DNA of 64,000 nt from positions 1,550,001 through 1,614,000 of the forward strand of contig OZ244029.1 in NCBI GenBank assembly GCA_965214945.1, written 5' to 3'. This DNA comes from JAAXHB01 sp965214945 (GTDB lineage: Bacteria; Actinomycetota; Acidimicrobiia; Acidimicrobiales; Aldehydirespiratoraceae). Positions 1-6,792 of this stretch are shown in pieces; position 1 is the first letter of the stretch, and every line of letters starts with the position of its first letter. The position numbers and the translations under genes are program-made. The notes under the pieces are model-generated. The model had not been told where the DNA came from. It was given only the letters and a program-made list of their open reading frames with translations, and ran no database searches.

Positions 1-186
1 TTCGCCTCCGTTGTCTGGATCATTGCCGCTGTGTGCGATTTTCTGGGGTTCTTTGCGGTGCTGTTCACCGGCCGCTGGCCGGCGGGTCTGCGCCGGTTCG
101 TTGTCGGCAGCTTCAGAGTTGGCGTCCGCTACTCGGCGTTTGCATACCTGCTGAACGACGAGCACCCGCCCTTCTCGATCGACTGA
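1..186 (+). CDS. DUF4389 domain protein, C-terminal fragment
   Basis: The reading frame is open from base 1 to the TGA at 184-186 and gives 61 residues; the start lies outside the window. The fragment begins with a hydrophobic stretch (about residues 1-22, FASVVWIIAAVCDF) followed by LFTGRWPAGLRRFVVG and AYLLNDEHPPFSID. This 'FTGRxPxGLxxFVVG...YLLxDxxPPF' pattern is typical of the C-terminal end of DUF4389 membrane proteins, whose function is unknown. A 62-residue frame starting at base 33 in another phase is a shadow. The stop codon sits inside a 15-bp direct repeat. Confidence 0.7.
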   Translation, partial: FASVVWIIAAVCDFLGFFAVLFTGRWPAGLRRFVVGSFRVGVRYSAFAYLLNDEHPPFSID

Positions 187-217
187 AGACGTCCGCCGGG
201 GAACTGAAGACGTCCGC
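182..217. repeat. 15-bp direct repeat spanning a stop codon
   Basis: ACTGAAGACGTCCGC occurs at 182-196 and again at 203-217, a 21-bp period. The first copy contains the TGA stop (184-186) of the DUF4389 gene; the second lies just downstream. It is one of several such copies of gene ends in this window. Confidence 0.9.
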
Positions 218-223
218 GTAACG

Positions 224-1012
224 CTAACCGGCTATCGTCCCGGGCGCCGGGCTATCGTCACGGGCAGCGAGGAGGCGGGCCCGGGCCTCTATCAGATCGC
301 GGATCAAGGGCTGTGGCGCGGCCACGGGCGCCCGTCGGCTCTCGTAGTCGAGCACTACCAGGTTGCGGCCTATGGCGTCGCTGACTTCCACGCCCGTTTC
401 TGAGCACACCAGCAGCGCGCCCAGATAGTCCCACGATCCGAGGCCCCTAAGGGAGAAGTCCACGTAGCCGTCGAGGCGTCCGTCGGCAACTGCGCACATC
501 TCGAGGGCGGCCGCGCCAAGAGCCCTGAACTGGGCCCAGCCGACCAGACCCGGCGGCAGGCCGTTCACAGCCACGATCGCATCGCGCAGCGGTCGAGAGA
601 CTCTGGGCGCCAGCTTCGAGCCGTTGAGCCGTGCACCCCCGCCGCGGGCCGCGTCGTAGCGGTCGCCTGTGCCGTGATGGTGCACCACCGCGGCCACAGG
701 CTCGCCTTCGTTCACGACGCAGATGCTGGTGGCGTAGTAGCGAATGCCGCGCGACGCGTTGGTCGAGCCGTCGACAGGATCGAGCACCGCCACCGGCCCC
801 GACCCCGGGTCGGCACCGCTCTCTTCGCTGAGCACCCGCAGACCGCTGTCATGCAGCACTTCCACGGCGGCCGCGTCCGCAACCAGGTCAAAGGCGTATT
901 GGCCGGCGCGCCGCCCTGATGGCCCCCAGTCTTGATGATCAGCCAGCACAGCCACCACAGCATCGGCCGCGGCGTGCAGCACTTCGAGCAAACCTTCGGG
1001 CATCTCAGACAT
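224..1012 (-). CDS. inositol monophosphatase family protein
   Basis: A 262-residue member of the Mg2+-dependent inositol-monophosphatase superfamily (SuhB / histidinol-phosphatase HisN / CysQ types). The metal-site motifs are in order: LSEESG (about residues 61-66), VLDPVDGSTN (about 76-85) and, near the C-terminus, GSWDYLGALLV. These are the three classical phosphatase signatures. Length is normal for the family. Which phosphomonoester it hydrolyses cannot be read from sequence; HisN-type or inositol phosphatase are both possible. The extreme C-terminus carries a short repeat (GACGATAGCC twice, about 19 bp apart on the coding strand). Confidence 0.88.
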   Translation of the reverse strand: MSEMPEGLLEVLHAAADAVVAVLADHQDWGPSGRRAGQYAFDLVADAAAVEVLHDSGLRVLSEESGADPGSGPVAVLDPVDGSTNASRGIRYYATSICVVNEGEPVAAVVHHHGTGDRYDAARGGGARLNGSKLAPRVSRPLRDAIVAVNGLPPGLVGWAQFRALGAAALEMCAVADGRLDGYVDFSLRGLGSWDYLGALLVCSETGVEVSDAIGRNLVVLDYESRRAPVAAPQPLIRDLIEARARLLAARDDSPAPGTIAG

Positions 1013-1186
1013 TCAAGCACACCGGGTGCGGCTGTCGACGCATACGTTTGTGTCACCACGATCCGTGCCGCCGCGAGGTGGGAGCGAGCAGCTTCTCCGG
1101 CCCCGGGCAAGAATGAAAGCCGGCTGACCGGAGGCCGCATCGTGCGCGTCTCGTGGCAACCTATGAGAGCAACAGCTTGAGAGGCC

Positions 1187-1192
1187 GGGAGG
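1187..1192 (+). promoter_or_regulatory. ribosome binding site choosing the GTG start at 1198
   Basis: GGGAGG lies five bases upstream of an in-frame GTG at 1198-1200. It supports this start over an upstream ATG at 1153, which has no visible Shine-Dalgarno sequence. Confidence 0.6.
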
Positions 1193-1197
1193 CACAG

Positions 1198-1761
1198 GTG
1201 GCCATCATCGATCTGCACCGGTTCGTCGCCAACATTAAAGACCATGTCCCAGAGCACGGGTTTCATATCCACGACGAGCGGCATTACGTGGAGACTTGCT
1301 CAAATCGCCAGCTTTGGGAGGTAGACCTCCACCCCGAGAATGGTTGCGGAGGGCCTGTCGACGTGGTGATGAGCGTCGAAGCCGAGGCCCGAACGCTGAT
1401 CAGCTTTGAAGACGAAGTGGAAAGGGTCGGCCACGACGGTGACCTGAGCGAGGAGATCACCGTGCCGATGTCGTTCGGGTTCGTCCTGCCGCCCCTGGCT
1501 GACGAGCCCGACCTGCTGCTTTTGGCCACGAGCCTGGCCGGGGTTGGTGGAACCGAGCTGCCGCTGCAGGTCTCGGCAAACCATTGCTACGCCGCGGTCA
1601 CCGACAAGCCGGAGTTCACGATCAGCATCGTCGGGCGCGTTGACATGCCTCTGGCTCATGTCTTCAACGGCCAAGACGTGGCCTGCGAGCTGCTCGAACG
1701 CGCACACGACATCAGCGCGTTCTTGTTGGACCGCTCACCTGCCTGGCTGCCCGACTACTGA
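1198..1761 (+). CDS. conserved unknown protein
   Basis: A 187-residue soluble protein beginning VAIIDLHRF; I do not recognise the family. It is acidic, with no signal peptide or membrane segment. Notable segments are YVETCSNRQLWEVDLHP near the N-terminus, a central acidic region (ISFEDEVERVGHDGDLSEEI) and a C-terminal VFNGQDVACELLERAHDIS. It stands alone between a minus-strand phosphatase gene and a convergent peroxiredoxin gene, with 17 bases separating the two stops. The reading frame has typical high-GC codon bias, so it is probably a real gene. The start at 1198 is preferred because of the GGGAGG site; starting at 1153 would add 15 residues. Confidence 0.6.
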   Translation: MAIIDLHRFVANIKDHVPEHGFHIHDERHYVETCSNRQLWEVDLHPENGCGGPVDVVMSVEAEARTLISFEDEVERVGHDGDLSEEITVPMSFGFVLPPLADEPDLLLLATSLAGVGGTELPLQVSANHCYAAVTDKPEFTISIVGRVDMPLAHVFNGQDVACELLERAHDISAFLLDRSPAWLPDY

Positions 1762-1778
1762 GGCTGCCCGCAGCACGC

Positions 1779-2252
1779 TCACTCGGCTTCAGGCGACAGC
1801 TCAAGGGCTGTAGAGCGCAGCACCTCCAGCGCTTCGTCGGCATGCGCGAGCATGTTCGTCTCTGAGCGGATCACCTTCACCACGGCACGGTTGGCACCGA
1901 TGACGAACGTGGCCCTCTTGCTCGGCAATTTTGCGCGGCGGCGCACGCCGAACTGCTGGGCAATCTTCCGATCAGGGTCGCTCAGCAGGGGGAAGCCCAG
2001 CGAGTAGGCCTTTTGGAATTGTCTTTGCCGGTCCACCGGATCGGCGCTTACTCCCACTATCTGAGCGCCCAGCTCGGCGAACTCGGAGGACAGATCGCGA
2101 AAATGGCAGCTCTGGCGCGTTCAACCCGGCGTCAGCGCCTTCGGGTAGAAGTAAATGACGACCGGGCCCTCTGCTAGTAGCGAACTCAGCCTGATTGGGG
2201 TGCCGGTGTGGTCGAGTGCTTCGAAGTCTCCCACTCGGCAGCCGACGCTCAT
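1779..2252 (-). CDS. Bcp-type peroxiredoxin with in-frame TGA (probable selenocysteine) at the peroxidatic position
   Basis: Read through a TGA at 2121-2123, the frame gives 157 residues that match a complete AhpC/TSA Bcp-type peroxiredoxin: VVIYFYPKALTPG-U-TRQSC, then HFRDLSSEFAELGAQIVG and VSADPVDRQRQF. In the family TPGCT carries the peroxidatic Cys and a second Cys follows five residues later. Here the TGA is residue 44 and Cys49 is in place, so only the catalytic codon is changed and the frame stays intact on both sides. Sec-containing Prx of this type are known in bacteria. The enzyme would reduce H2O2 and organic hydroperoxides. If there is no Sec machinery in the genome, this is a nonsense mutant whose ATG at 2057 would give only a dead C-terminal fragment. 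The start ATG at 2250-2252 lies within a 14-bp tandem repeat. Confidence 0.82.
2091..2114 (-). promoter_or_regulatory. possible bacterial SECIS hairpin downstream of the TGA
   Basis: Beginning seven bases after the TGA the coding strand reads CAGAGCTGCCATTTTCGCGA followed by TCTG. The arms CAGA and TCTG pair, with a further C-G pair after a mismatch, leaving an apical loop containing GCCAUUUU. Position and size fit a bacterial SECIS element, but the stem is short and the call rests on hand folding. An alternative CGCG/CGCG pairing (positions +2 to +5 with +22 to +25) is also possible. Confidence 0.35.
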
Positions 2253-2304
2253 TGTGCTGCCTCTCATATGCCGATCCTCATGTAGCGATTCTCAAGTGCC
2301 GCCT
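2249..2304. repeat. four tandem degenerate 14-bp units at the peroxiredoxin start
   Basis: Units beginning CTCA start at 2249, 2263, 2277 and 2291, exactly 14 bases apart: CTCATTGTGCTGCC, CTCATATGCCGATC, CTCATGTAGCGATT and CTCAAGTGCCGCCT. The first holds the ATG (as CAT) of the peroxiredoxin, so on the coding strand (A/T)TGAG is repeated upstream of the true start. Confidence 0.7.
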
Positions 2305-2365
2305 CCGGCCGCTCTAGCTGGCAAAGCTCAGGCGGCGGTAATGCTAGCTGAGGCCGTTCGGAGGT

Positions 2366-3340
2366 TCACAGCCCTAGGGACTCCACCACCCGGTCGGCGT
2401 GGAAGTCGGCGTCGCCCCAAGCTCGAGCCAGCGCCCACGAGCGCTTCAGGTAGAGGTGCAGATCCGACTCGGTGGTGTATCCGATCGCTCCGTGGCATTG
2501 CAGTGCGGCGCGGCCCACAGCCGACGCGGCCGCGCCCGCCAGCCACTTGGCCTGCGACACGCCACGGGAGGCATCTCCGACGGGATCTCGGCGCCTTCGG
2601 GCGAGGCAGTGCGCCGCGTGGTGAACGGCCGGAACGGCGAACTCCAGCTGCAGCCTGGCGTCGGCTAGATGATGCTTCACCGCCTGGAAGCCGCCCACCG
2701 GCCGGCCGAACTGGCGACGCTTAGACGTGTAGTCCACAGTCGCGTCCAGCATGGTGCGGCTCAGTCCCACCAGCTCCGCCGCAGCGCCGAGCGCTCCCCG
2801 GTCGAACGCAGCTGAGATCTTGTCGGGATCGCCGGTGATCAGCTCCCCTTCGGCACGCGGCCGCACGCGGGCGCAGCGCCGCGAGCGGTCCACGGTGGGT
2901 ATCGGCTCCAGTTCCACGTCGGCAGTGCGATAGAGCCGCAGCTCATGTGCCTCTTGCAAAAGGAACACGTCCGCGTCCGCCGCGTAGGGCGCCAAAGCTC
3001 CGCCGATGTCGGTCGATACCAGCGGGGCCGGCCCGCCCGGTACCCCTGTCACGCCCAACGGCGCAGCCACACACGCAGTCTCGGTGATGGGCTGTGCCAG
3101 CGCCACCGCCCCCGCCTCGACCAGAACCGGCACCAGGTACGTCTCATCCAGGCCGAGCCCACCGTCAGACTCGGGCGTGAGCATCCCGAGAGCGCCCATC
3201 TCGTCGAGGGCCTCCCAGGCGCGCCGGTCGGGCCGTCCAGCCCAGGCGTCCCGGACCGCGGACGGTGTGCACAGCCTCTGAAGAACGGCACGGGCCGCGT
3301 CGCGCAGCGCCTCGCGGTCGGCGCCGAGGGCGAACCTCAC
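2366..3340 (-). CDS. acyl-CoA dehydrogenase, small/partner subunit
   Basis: A 324-residue FAD-type acyl-CoA dehydrogenase. The C-terminal domain is clear: DYTSKRRQFGRPVGGFQAVKHHLAD and, later, QCHGAIGYTTESDLHLYLKR. The N-terminal half is degenerate, as in the partner subunits of heterotetrameric actinobacterial FadE pairs. The start is set at a GTG (VRFALGADREALRD) that overlaps the TGA of the upstream dehydrogenase (GTGA); the longer open frame upstream is shadow. The overlap implies translational coupling, so the two proteins probably form one alpha2beta2 enzyme that desaturates an unusual acyl-CoA such as a sterol or branched side chain. The substrate is inferred only. Confidence 0.85.
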   Translation of the reverse strand: MRFALGADREALRDAARAVLQRLCTPSAVRDAWAGRPDRRAWEALDEMGALGMLTPESDGGLGLDETYLVPVLVEAGAVALAQPITETACVAAPLGVTGVPGGPAPLVSTDIGGALAPYAADADVFLLQEAHELRLYRTADVELEPIPTVDRSRRCARVRPRAEGELITGDPDKISAAFDRGALGAAAELVGLSRTMLDATVDYTSKRRQFGRPVGGFQAVKHHLADARLQLEFAVPAVHHAAHCLARRRRDPVGDASRGVSQAKWLAGAAASAVGRAALQCHGAIGYTTESDLHLYLKRSWALARAWGDADFHADRVVESLGL

Positions 3341-4491
3341 CTGGGAAGCCCCAGCACCCGCTCCGCCACGATGTTGCGCTGTACTTCGTTCGTGCCTGCG
3401 TAGATGGGACCCGCTAGCGCGAACTGGTATCCCTTGCTCCAGCGGCCTTCCGCCTCGGCATCGGCACGCAGCAGGTCGAGCGCCAAATCGTGAAGCTCGA
3501 TGTCGAGTTCCGACCACCAGAGCTTCGCGAGGCTGGCCTCTGAGCCGACGGCGTCACCCGCCGTGAGCGACGTGACCGTCTGAAGAGTCTGAAGGCGAAA
3601 AGCCTCCGCTTTCATCCACGCCACAGCCGCCCGCCTTCGCTGCGCGGTGTCGGCTCCGCGCCTGCGGCACAGGTCGATGAGATCGCGCACGGTCGCATGG
3701 AACCGGCCGGGCGAGCGCAGCAGGCCCCTTTCGCTGTTGGCGGCGGACACCACGACCCGCCAGCCCGCTCCGGGATCTCCCAGCACGACTCCCCCGCCGA
3801 CGGCGTCGTCGGGCAAGAACACGTTGTCGAAGAACACTTCGGCGAAGCCCTCATCGCCGTCGAGGCGCTCAAACCCCCTGACTGTGATGCCGTCGAGGTT
3901 GAGGGGCACCAGCAGGTATGTCAGCCCTCGGTGTCGGACGCTGTCGGGATCTGAACGGAACAGCCCAAAAAGGTGCGTGCAGAAAGCGCCACGGGTCGTC
4001 CATGTCTTCTGACCGTCGAGCACCCAGCCCCCCTCTACGGAGCGCGCCCTGCTTGAGACTCCGGCGATGTCGCTGCCCGCATCGGGCTCCGACCAGCCCT
4101 GGCACCACAGGTCTCGCGCAGCAGCCATGCGGGGCAGGATGTGGTCTTTTTGGGCTTGCGTGCCGTGCTCGAAGACCGACGGCGCCAGCACCTGAATGCC
4201 GTTCTGGGTCACCCTCTGCGGCGCACCCGCCCGCCAGTACTCCTCTTCGAAAATTAGCCAATCCCAGAGTGAGCCACCGCGGCCTCCGTAGGCTCGCGGC
4301 CACGAGACGGCCGACCAGCCCGCGTCGTGCAGTCGGCGTTCCCACAGCAGCTGCTGAGCTACGCCCTCTCGGGTGTCGCCCGAAAGCTCCGTGCCGCCGA
4401 TTTCGCGCCGCCATTCGGCGAGGCTTCGCTTGAGCCACGGCCGTAGCTCGGCGCGCAGGGCCTTCTGCTCGGCGCTCCAGGTGAGGTCCAT
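3337..4491 (-). CDS. acyl-CoA dehydrogenase, large subunit of a pair
   Basis: A 384-residue acyl-CoA dehydrogenase with all domains. It has the N-terminal helical domain (MDLTWSAEQKALRAELRPWL), the flavin-binding WCQGWSEPDAGSDIAGVSSRA and GWVLDGQKTWTTRGAFC, and the C-terminal IYAGTNEVQRNIVAERVLGLPR. Length is standard. It oxidises acyl-CoA thioesters to 2-enoyl-CoA and passes electrons to ETF. It overlaps the downstream dehydrogenase by four bases, the arrangement of heteromeric FadE pairs in actinobacterial sterol degradation. No substrate can be assigned. The next upstream feature is tRNA-Met. Confidence 0.9.
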   Translation of the reverse strand: MDLTWSAEQKALRAELRPWLKRSLAEWRREIGGTELSGDTREGVAQQLLWERRLHDAGWSAVSWPRAYGGRGGSLWDWLIFEEEYWRAGAPQRVTQNGIQVLAPSVFEHGTQAQKDHILPRMAAARDLWCQGWSEPDAGSDIAGVSSRARSVEGGWVLDGQKTWTTRGAFCTHLFGLFRSDPDSVRHRGLTYLLVPLNLDGITVRGFERLDGDEGFAEVFFDNVFLPDDAVGGGVVLGDPGAGWRVVVSAANSERGLLRSPGRFHATVRDLIDLCRRRGADTAQRRRAAVAWMKAEAFRLQTLQTVTSLTAGDAVGSEASLAKLWWSELDIELHDLALDLLRADAEAEGRWSKGYQFALAGPIYAGTNEVQRNIVAERVLGLPR

Positions 4492-4546
4492 GAGATCGTC
4501 AGCTGCTCCGTGTGCGGCCTCCGCCGCTCAGACGAGCGGGTCACGG

Positions 4547-4619
<73 letters not shown>

Positions 4620-4716
4620 GTCCCGACCTTACCGCCAGCTCACACCGCCAGCCCACACCCGCCGACGACGGCAGCTGTTAATGGTCAGCGGCTCGCTTAG
4701 ATGCGCCTGCCACAGG

Positions 4717-4789
4717 CTCCGGGGGTGGGGCTCGAACCCACGACCTAGCGGTTAACAGCCGCTTGCTCTGCCAACTGAGCTACCCCGGA
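4717..4789 (-). tRNA. tRNA-Asn (GTT)
   Basis: A 73-base cloverleaf without encoded CCA. The acceptor TCCGGGG pairs with CCCCGGA, the anticodon stem-loop is GCGGCTGTTAACCGC with anticodon GTT, and the T arm is GGGTTCGAGCCCC. Its 5' base (4789) is immediately next to the TGA of dnaG (4790-4792), so the tRNA is probably processed from the dnaG transcript. Confidence 0.93.
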
Positions 4790-6733
4790 TCAGGCGCTTG
4801 AGGTTACCAGGCGCTCAGCACCGACCGCTGCTATGCCGTCAACACCCCCTTCAGGTTCTTTGACTTCATCGGCGTCGCTCGGCGTGCCCTGCGACAGCTC
4901 TTCGGGCGAGGCTTCCTCGCGGCGACGTCCGTGCTCTGTCAGCCACGGGACGAGCTGGCCCAGCACGTCAGAGCGGACTCCCCGATCTGAGAGCAGTTCG
5001 GACTGCGCCATCAGCCACTCGGCGCTGTGAATGCATTGGCTACGAAGCTCGGGGGCACTGCCGGCCGCAGAGCGGTGCAGGTCTCGGACCGTGCGGGTCA
5101 CCGCCATGCTTGCGAGCCGTGCGAGCACATCGTCTGCGACCGCTGAGCCGGGGTCGACGGCCAGCCGGCGTATCAGCGCGGCCGCGTCGGCGGACGCCGC
5201 TTCGCTCGCGCCGATAACCGAGCCTGCCAACCGCAGAGCCTCGAACGCCTCGCGTCTGAGCGGATCGCCGAACAGCGTGCCGTGAAGTTCGACGCTGATC
5301 TCCTCCGGACGGTGCATCACGATGCGCAAGACCTCGTCTTCGGGGGTGAAACGCCCGGCGACAGCCCCCGAACGCGGCAGCCCGGTCCCCGCAGCTGACG
5401 GTGGGGCCTGCGCGTCTGCGGCGCGTCGGCGGCCGCCGACCGGCCGCCGGGCGCGTCGCGGATCGGCAGCCCGGCGCAGCAGCTTGATCTCGACCCGGCA
5501 GCGGTCCGCGATACTCATCAGGTAGCTCTCGCGGACGATGTCGTCGGGGTGGCCCGCCACGACCGCAGCGGCGTTCTCGGCGGCGACGGCCCGGTCCTCT
5601 ATAGACGCCATGTGATGGCGTCCGAGCACGCGGTCGACTCTGAACTGCAACAGCGGCACCGCCTCGCTGACTGAGCGGCGAAGCAGTTCAGGGTCGGAAC
5701 GCGCCAGATCACCGGGATCCGCGCCCTCCGGCAGATCGGCTACCCGCGCCTCCACACCGTGCTGTCGCTCCCAGGCGTAGACACGCTCCGCGGCCGCGCC
5801 GCCCGCTGCGTCCGCATCGAAGGCCAGCACCAGCCGGTCGGCGGAGAAGCGCTTCAGCAGGGCCACGTGCTCACCAGTCAGCGCCGTTCCGCAGGTCGCC
5901 ACGGCCGTGTCGATGCCTGCCTGCGTGCATCCGATCACGTCGGTGTAGCCCTCACAGACCACTGCCTTGCCCGCTTTGACAATCTGACGGCGGTGCTCAT
6001 GCAGCCCGTAGAGGATCTTGCCCTTGTTATAAACTTTCGCAGCTGCCGAAGTGTTGATGTATTTCGGTCCCTGCGAGCCCGGCAGCAGCCGGCCGCCGAA
6101 GCCCACAGGCTGGCCTCGCTCATCTGAGATCGGGAACATCACGCGGGCCCGGAAGAAGTCCTGCTGCGCGCCACTTCTGTTGAGGAGCCCGAGACCCGAG
6201 TCGCGCAGCTCCCCGTCGGAAAGCTCAAGGCGCCGGGCCAGCAGATCCCAGCCTTCGGGCGCCCAGCCGACCCGGTACTGCCGCACCGTTTCGCCCGTGT
6301 AGCCTCGGCCTCTGAGATAGGCCCTCGCCGGGCCGGCGTCGGCGCTGGTGAGCAGCCTTTCGTGGTAGAAGTCGCGTGCCTCGGCGATGGCTTCGATCAG
6401 TTTCTTGCGCCGGCCTCGGGCTGCAGACTCCCGAGGGCTGGTGTAGCGCAACCGGATGCCGGTACGGGCCGCCAGCATTTCCACAGCGCCTACGAAGTCG
6501 AGGTTCTCTATCTCCTGGACGAAAGTGATCACGTCGCCGCTTCGCTGGCATCCGAAGCAGTAGAACACCCCCTTCTGCGACGAGACCGACAGCGACGGCG
6601 TGCGCTCGCCGTGCAGCGGACAGCGTGCCATCCACTGGCTTCCCACGCGCTTGATCTCGGTGTGCTCGCCGATCACCGCCACGATGTCCGCCGCAGCCCG
6701 AACGCGGGCGACATCCTGGGCCTCTATCCCCAC
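4790..6733 (-). CDS. dnaG: DNA primase DnaG
   Basis: A 647-residue replication primase that makes RNA primers at the fork with DnaB. The N-terminal CHC2 zinc finger is intact (Cys38, His41, Cys59, Cys62 in CPLHGERTPSLSV...YCFGC). The RNA-polymerase-like core follows (VMFPISDERGQPVGFGGR), then the Toprim domain (VVCEGYTDVIG and LAFDADAAG). The C-terminal part is less conserved, as expected for the helicase-interacting domain. It lies downstream of glyS on the minus strand (59 bases between them), part of the conserved actinobacterial recO-uppS-glyS-dnaG neighbourhood. Confidence 0.97.
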   Translation of the reverse strand: MGIEAQDVARVRAAADIVAVIGEHTEIKRVGSQWMARCPLHGERTPSLSVSSQKGVFYCFGCQRSGDVITFVQEIENLDFVGAVEMLAARTGIRLRYTSPRESAARGRRKKLIEAIAEARDFYHERLLTSADAGPARAYLRGRGYTGETVRQYRVGWAPEGWDLLARRLELSDGELRDSGLGLLNRSGAQQDFFRARVMFPISDERGQPVGFGGRLLPGSQGPKYINTSAAAKVYNKGKILYGLHEHRRQIVKAGKAVVCEGYTDVIGCTQAGIDTAVATCGTALTGEHVALLKRFSADRLVLAFDADAAGGAAAERVYAWERQHGVEARVADLPEGADPGDLARSDPELLRRSVSEAVPLLQFRVDRVLGRHHMASIEDRAVAAENAAAVVAGHPDDIVRESYLMSIADRCRVEIKLLRRAADPRRARRPVGGRRRAADAQAPPSAAGTGLPRSGAVAGRFTPEDEVLRIVMHRPEEISVELHGTLFGDPLRREAFEALRLAGSVIGASEAASADAAALIRRLAVDPGSAVADDVLARLASMAVTRTVRDLHRSAAGSAPELRSQCIHSAEWLMAQSELLSDRGVRSDVLGQLVPWLTEHGRRREEASPEELSQGTPSDADEVKEPEGGVDGIAAVGAERLVTSSA

Positions 6734-6792
6734 CCACCAGAAGCTAGCAACGCCCGGCTGCGGCTTCCCTCACTCGCGGCTGCGCCCGACCG

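Noticed and set aside
33..221. 62-residue plus-strand frame
   Set aside because: Different phase from the DUF4389 C-terminus, which is open from base 1 and has family features.
1779..2057. Short peroxiredoxin starting at the internal ATG 2057
   Set aside because: It would lack the whole catalytic half; the frame continues upstream through one TGA at the active site.
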